Origin: Bdellovibrio sp. ZAP7
Lineage (GTDB): Bacteria; Bdellovibrionota; Bdellovibrionia; Bdellovibrionales; Bdellovibrionaceae
Direction: 5' to 3'
Length of the DNA: 64,000 bases
Assembly (NCBI RefSeq): GCF_006874645.1
Contig: NZ_CP030082.1
Span: 744,001-808,000, forward strand
Shown: positions 63,468 through 64,000 of the stretch, piece after piece
Layout of the letters: each line of letters starts with the position of its first letter
How positions within the stretch are numbered: position 1 is the stretch's first letter
Program-made: the position numbers and the translations under genes
The notes under the pieces: model-generated
Databases searched by the model: none
Told to the model about the DNA's origin: nothing
What the model saw: the letters and a program-made list of their open reading frames with translations, nothing else

Positions 63468-64000
63468 TGTCTGCAATTGAAAGCATCGCAAAGAATTCGG
63501 ATCTTCGTAAACGTATATTCTTCACGTTGGCCTTATTGGCCGTCTACAGAATCGGAGTTCACGTTCCAACGCCTGGCGTGGATGGAACTGCGGTGCTTTC
63601 ATTTTTCCAAGCGCAAGCGCATGGAATTTTCGGCCTATTTAATACCTTCACGGGTGGCGCACTTTCCCAGTTCAGCGTGTTTGCACTGGGAATCATGCCT
63701 TACATCTCTGCTTCGATCATTTTCCAACTTCTGACTTCAGCGGTTCCAATGTTGGAATCTTTGAAAAAAGAAGGTGAAGCTGGTCGTCGCAAAATCAACC
63801 AATACACTCGCTATGCGACTGTAGCTTTGGCTATCGTACAAGGTTACGGTATCTCAACTTGGTTGATGAACTCCACAAGCCCAGATGGTCGTTCTCTTGT
63901 GATCGCACCGACTGTGGCATTCCTTCCTTTCCAATTGATGACAATCATCACGTTGACAGCAGGTACTTGCTTCATCATGTGGTTGGGTGAGCAAATCACT
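63467..64000 (+). CDS. secY: Preprotein translocase subunit SecY (N-terminal part, cut by window end)
   Basis: GTG at 63467 shares its G with the rplO stop. The frame is open to the end of the window (178 codons of about 435). R-K-R-I-F-F-T-L-A-L-L-A-V-Y-R-I-G is helix 1, then P-T-P-G-V-D, G-A-L-S-Q-F-S-V-F-A-L-G-I-M-P-Y-I-S-A-S-I-I (plug and helix 2), and further helices. Core pore of the Sec translocon, partner of SecE at 39088. Confidence 0.97.
   Translation, partial: MSAIESIAKNSDLRKRIFFTLALLAVYRIGVHVPTPGVDGTAVLSFFQAQAHGIFGLFNTFTGGALSQFSVFALGIMPYISASIIFQLLTSAVPMLESLKKEGEAGRRKINQYTRYATVALAIVQGYGISTWLMNSTSPDGRSLVIAPTVAFLPFQLMTIITLTAGTCFIMWLGEQIT

Overview
The window looks like a chromosomal segment of a Bdellovibrio-type predatory bacterium (Bdellovibrionota, formerly Deltaproteobacteria). 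This is an inference. It rests on the moderate GC content, a flagellin, many Lys/Ala-rich proteins, three sigma-54 activators and the overall protein character; no single gene proves it. No prophage, CRISPR array, IS element or rRNA operon is visible. Most of the sequence is core chromosome, and the unusual material lies in the intergenic spaces.

Layout. 1-3661: end of a complex I operon, nuoE (cut by the window edge), nuoF, nuoG, nuoI, with no nuoH between G and I. 3985-21824: scattered single genes. These include secreted proteins, a lipoprotein dihaem cytochrome with a frameshift in a poly-G tract, a ThpR ligase-fold enzyme, TerC with a divergent NhaR-like regulator, a lytic transglycosylase, a PilZ-like/methyltransferase fusion, a fatty-acid desaturase, recO, a XerC/D recombinase, a sigma-54 activator, a class-V aminotransferase fold protein, a histone H1-like protein and a flagellin. 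21890-26616: clpB, then a small cluster built around a PspF-like sigma-54 activator, with two sigma-54-type promoters in front of two very small genes (one, a 57-residue DUF1328 membrane protein, lies at 24896-25069 on the minus strand). 26759-29062: riboflavin operon ribE-ribBA-ribH. 29095-32681: NtrY/NtrX-like two-component pair. 32725-37026: proS, an L,D-transpeptidase, pyrF and rlmB. 37084-39051: tRNA-Thr, Tyr, Gly, Thr, tuf and tRNA-Trp. 39088-51478: secE, nusG, rplKAJL, rpoBC. 51696-54673: rpsL, rpsG, fusA. 54885-64000: the S10/spc ribosomal protein run from rpsJ to secY (cut by the window end), with rplX missing from its usual place.

The translation and transcription half keeps the classic bacterial order and supplies ribosomal proteins, elongation factors, RNA polymerase and the Sec translocon from a few long transcripts. 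A strong sigma-70 promoter is readable before rpsJ, another before the tRNA-tuf cluster, and an L10-type leader precedes rplJ.

The most unusual signals are in non-coding DNA: (i) four 100-125 bp fold-back elements sharing a core but having different, internally complementary arms, three of them starting within 2-7 bases of a stop codon; (ii) two very long inverted repeats with a related core between rplL and rpoB; (iii) the sigma-54 promoter cluster near the PspF-like gene; (iv) a possible attenuator and a G-rich 12-bp tandem repeat before the L,D-transpeptidase gene.
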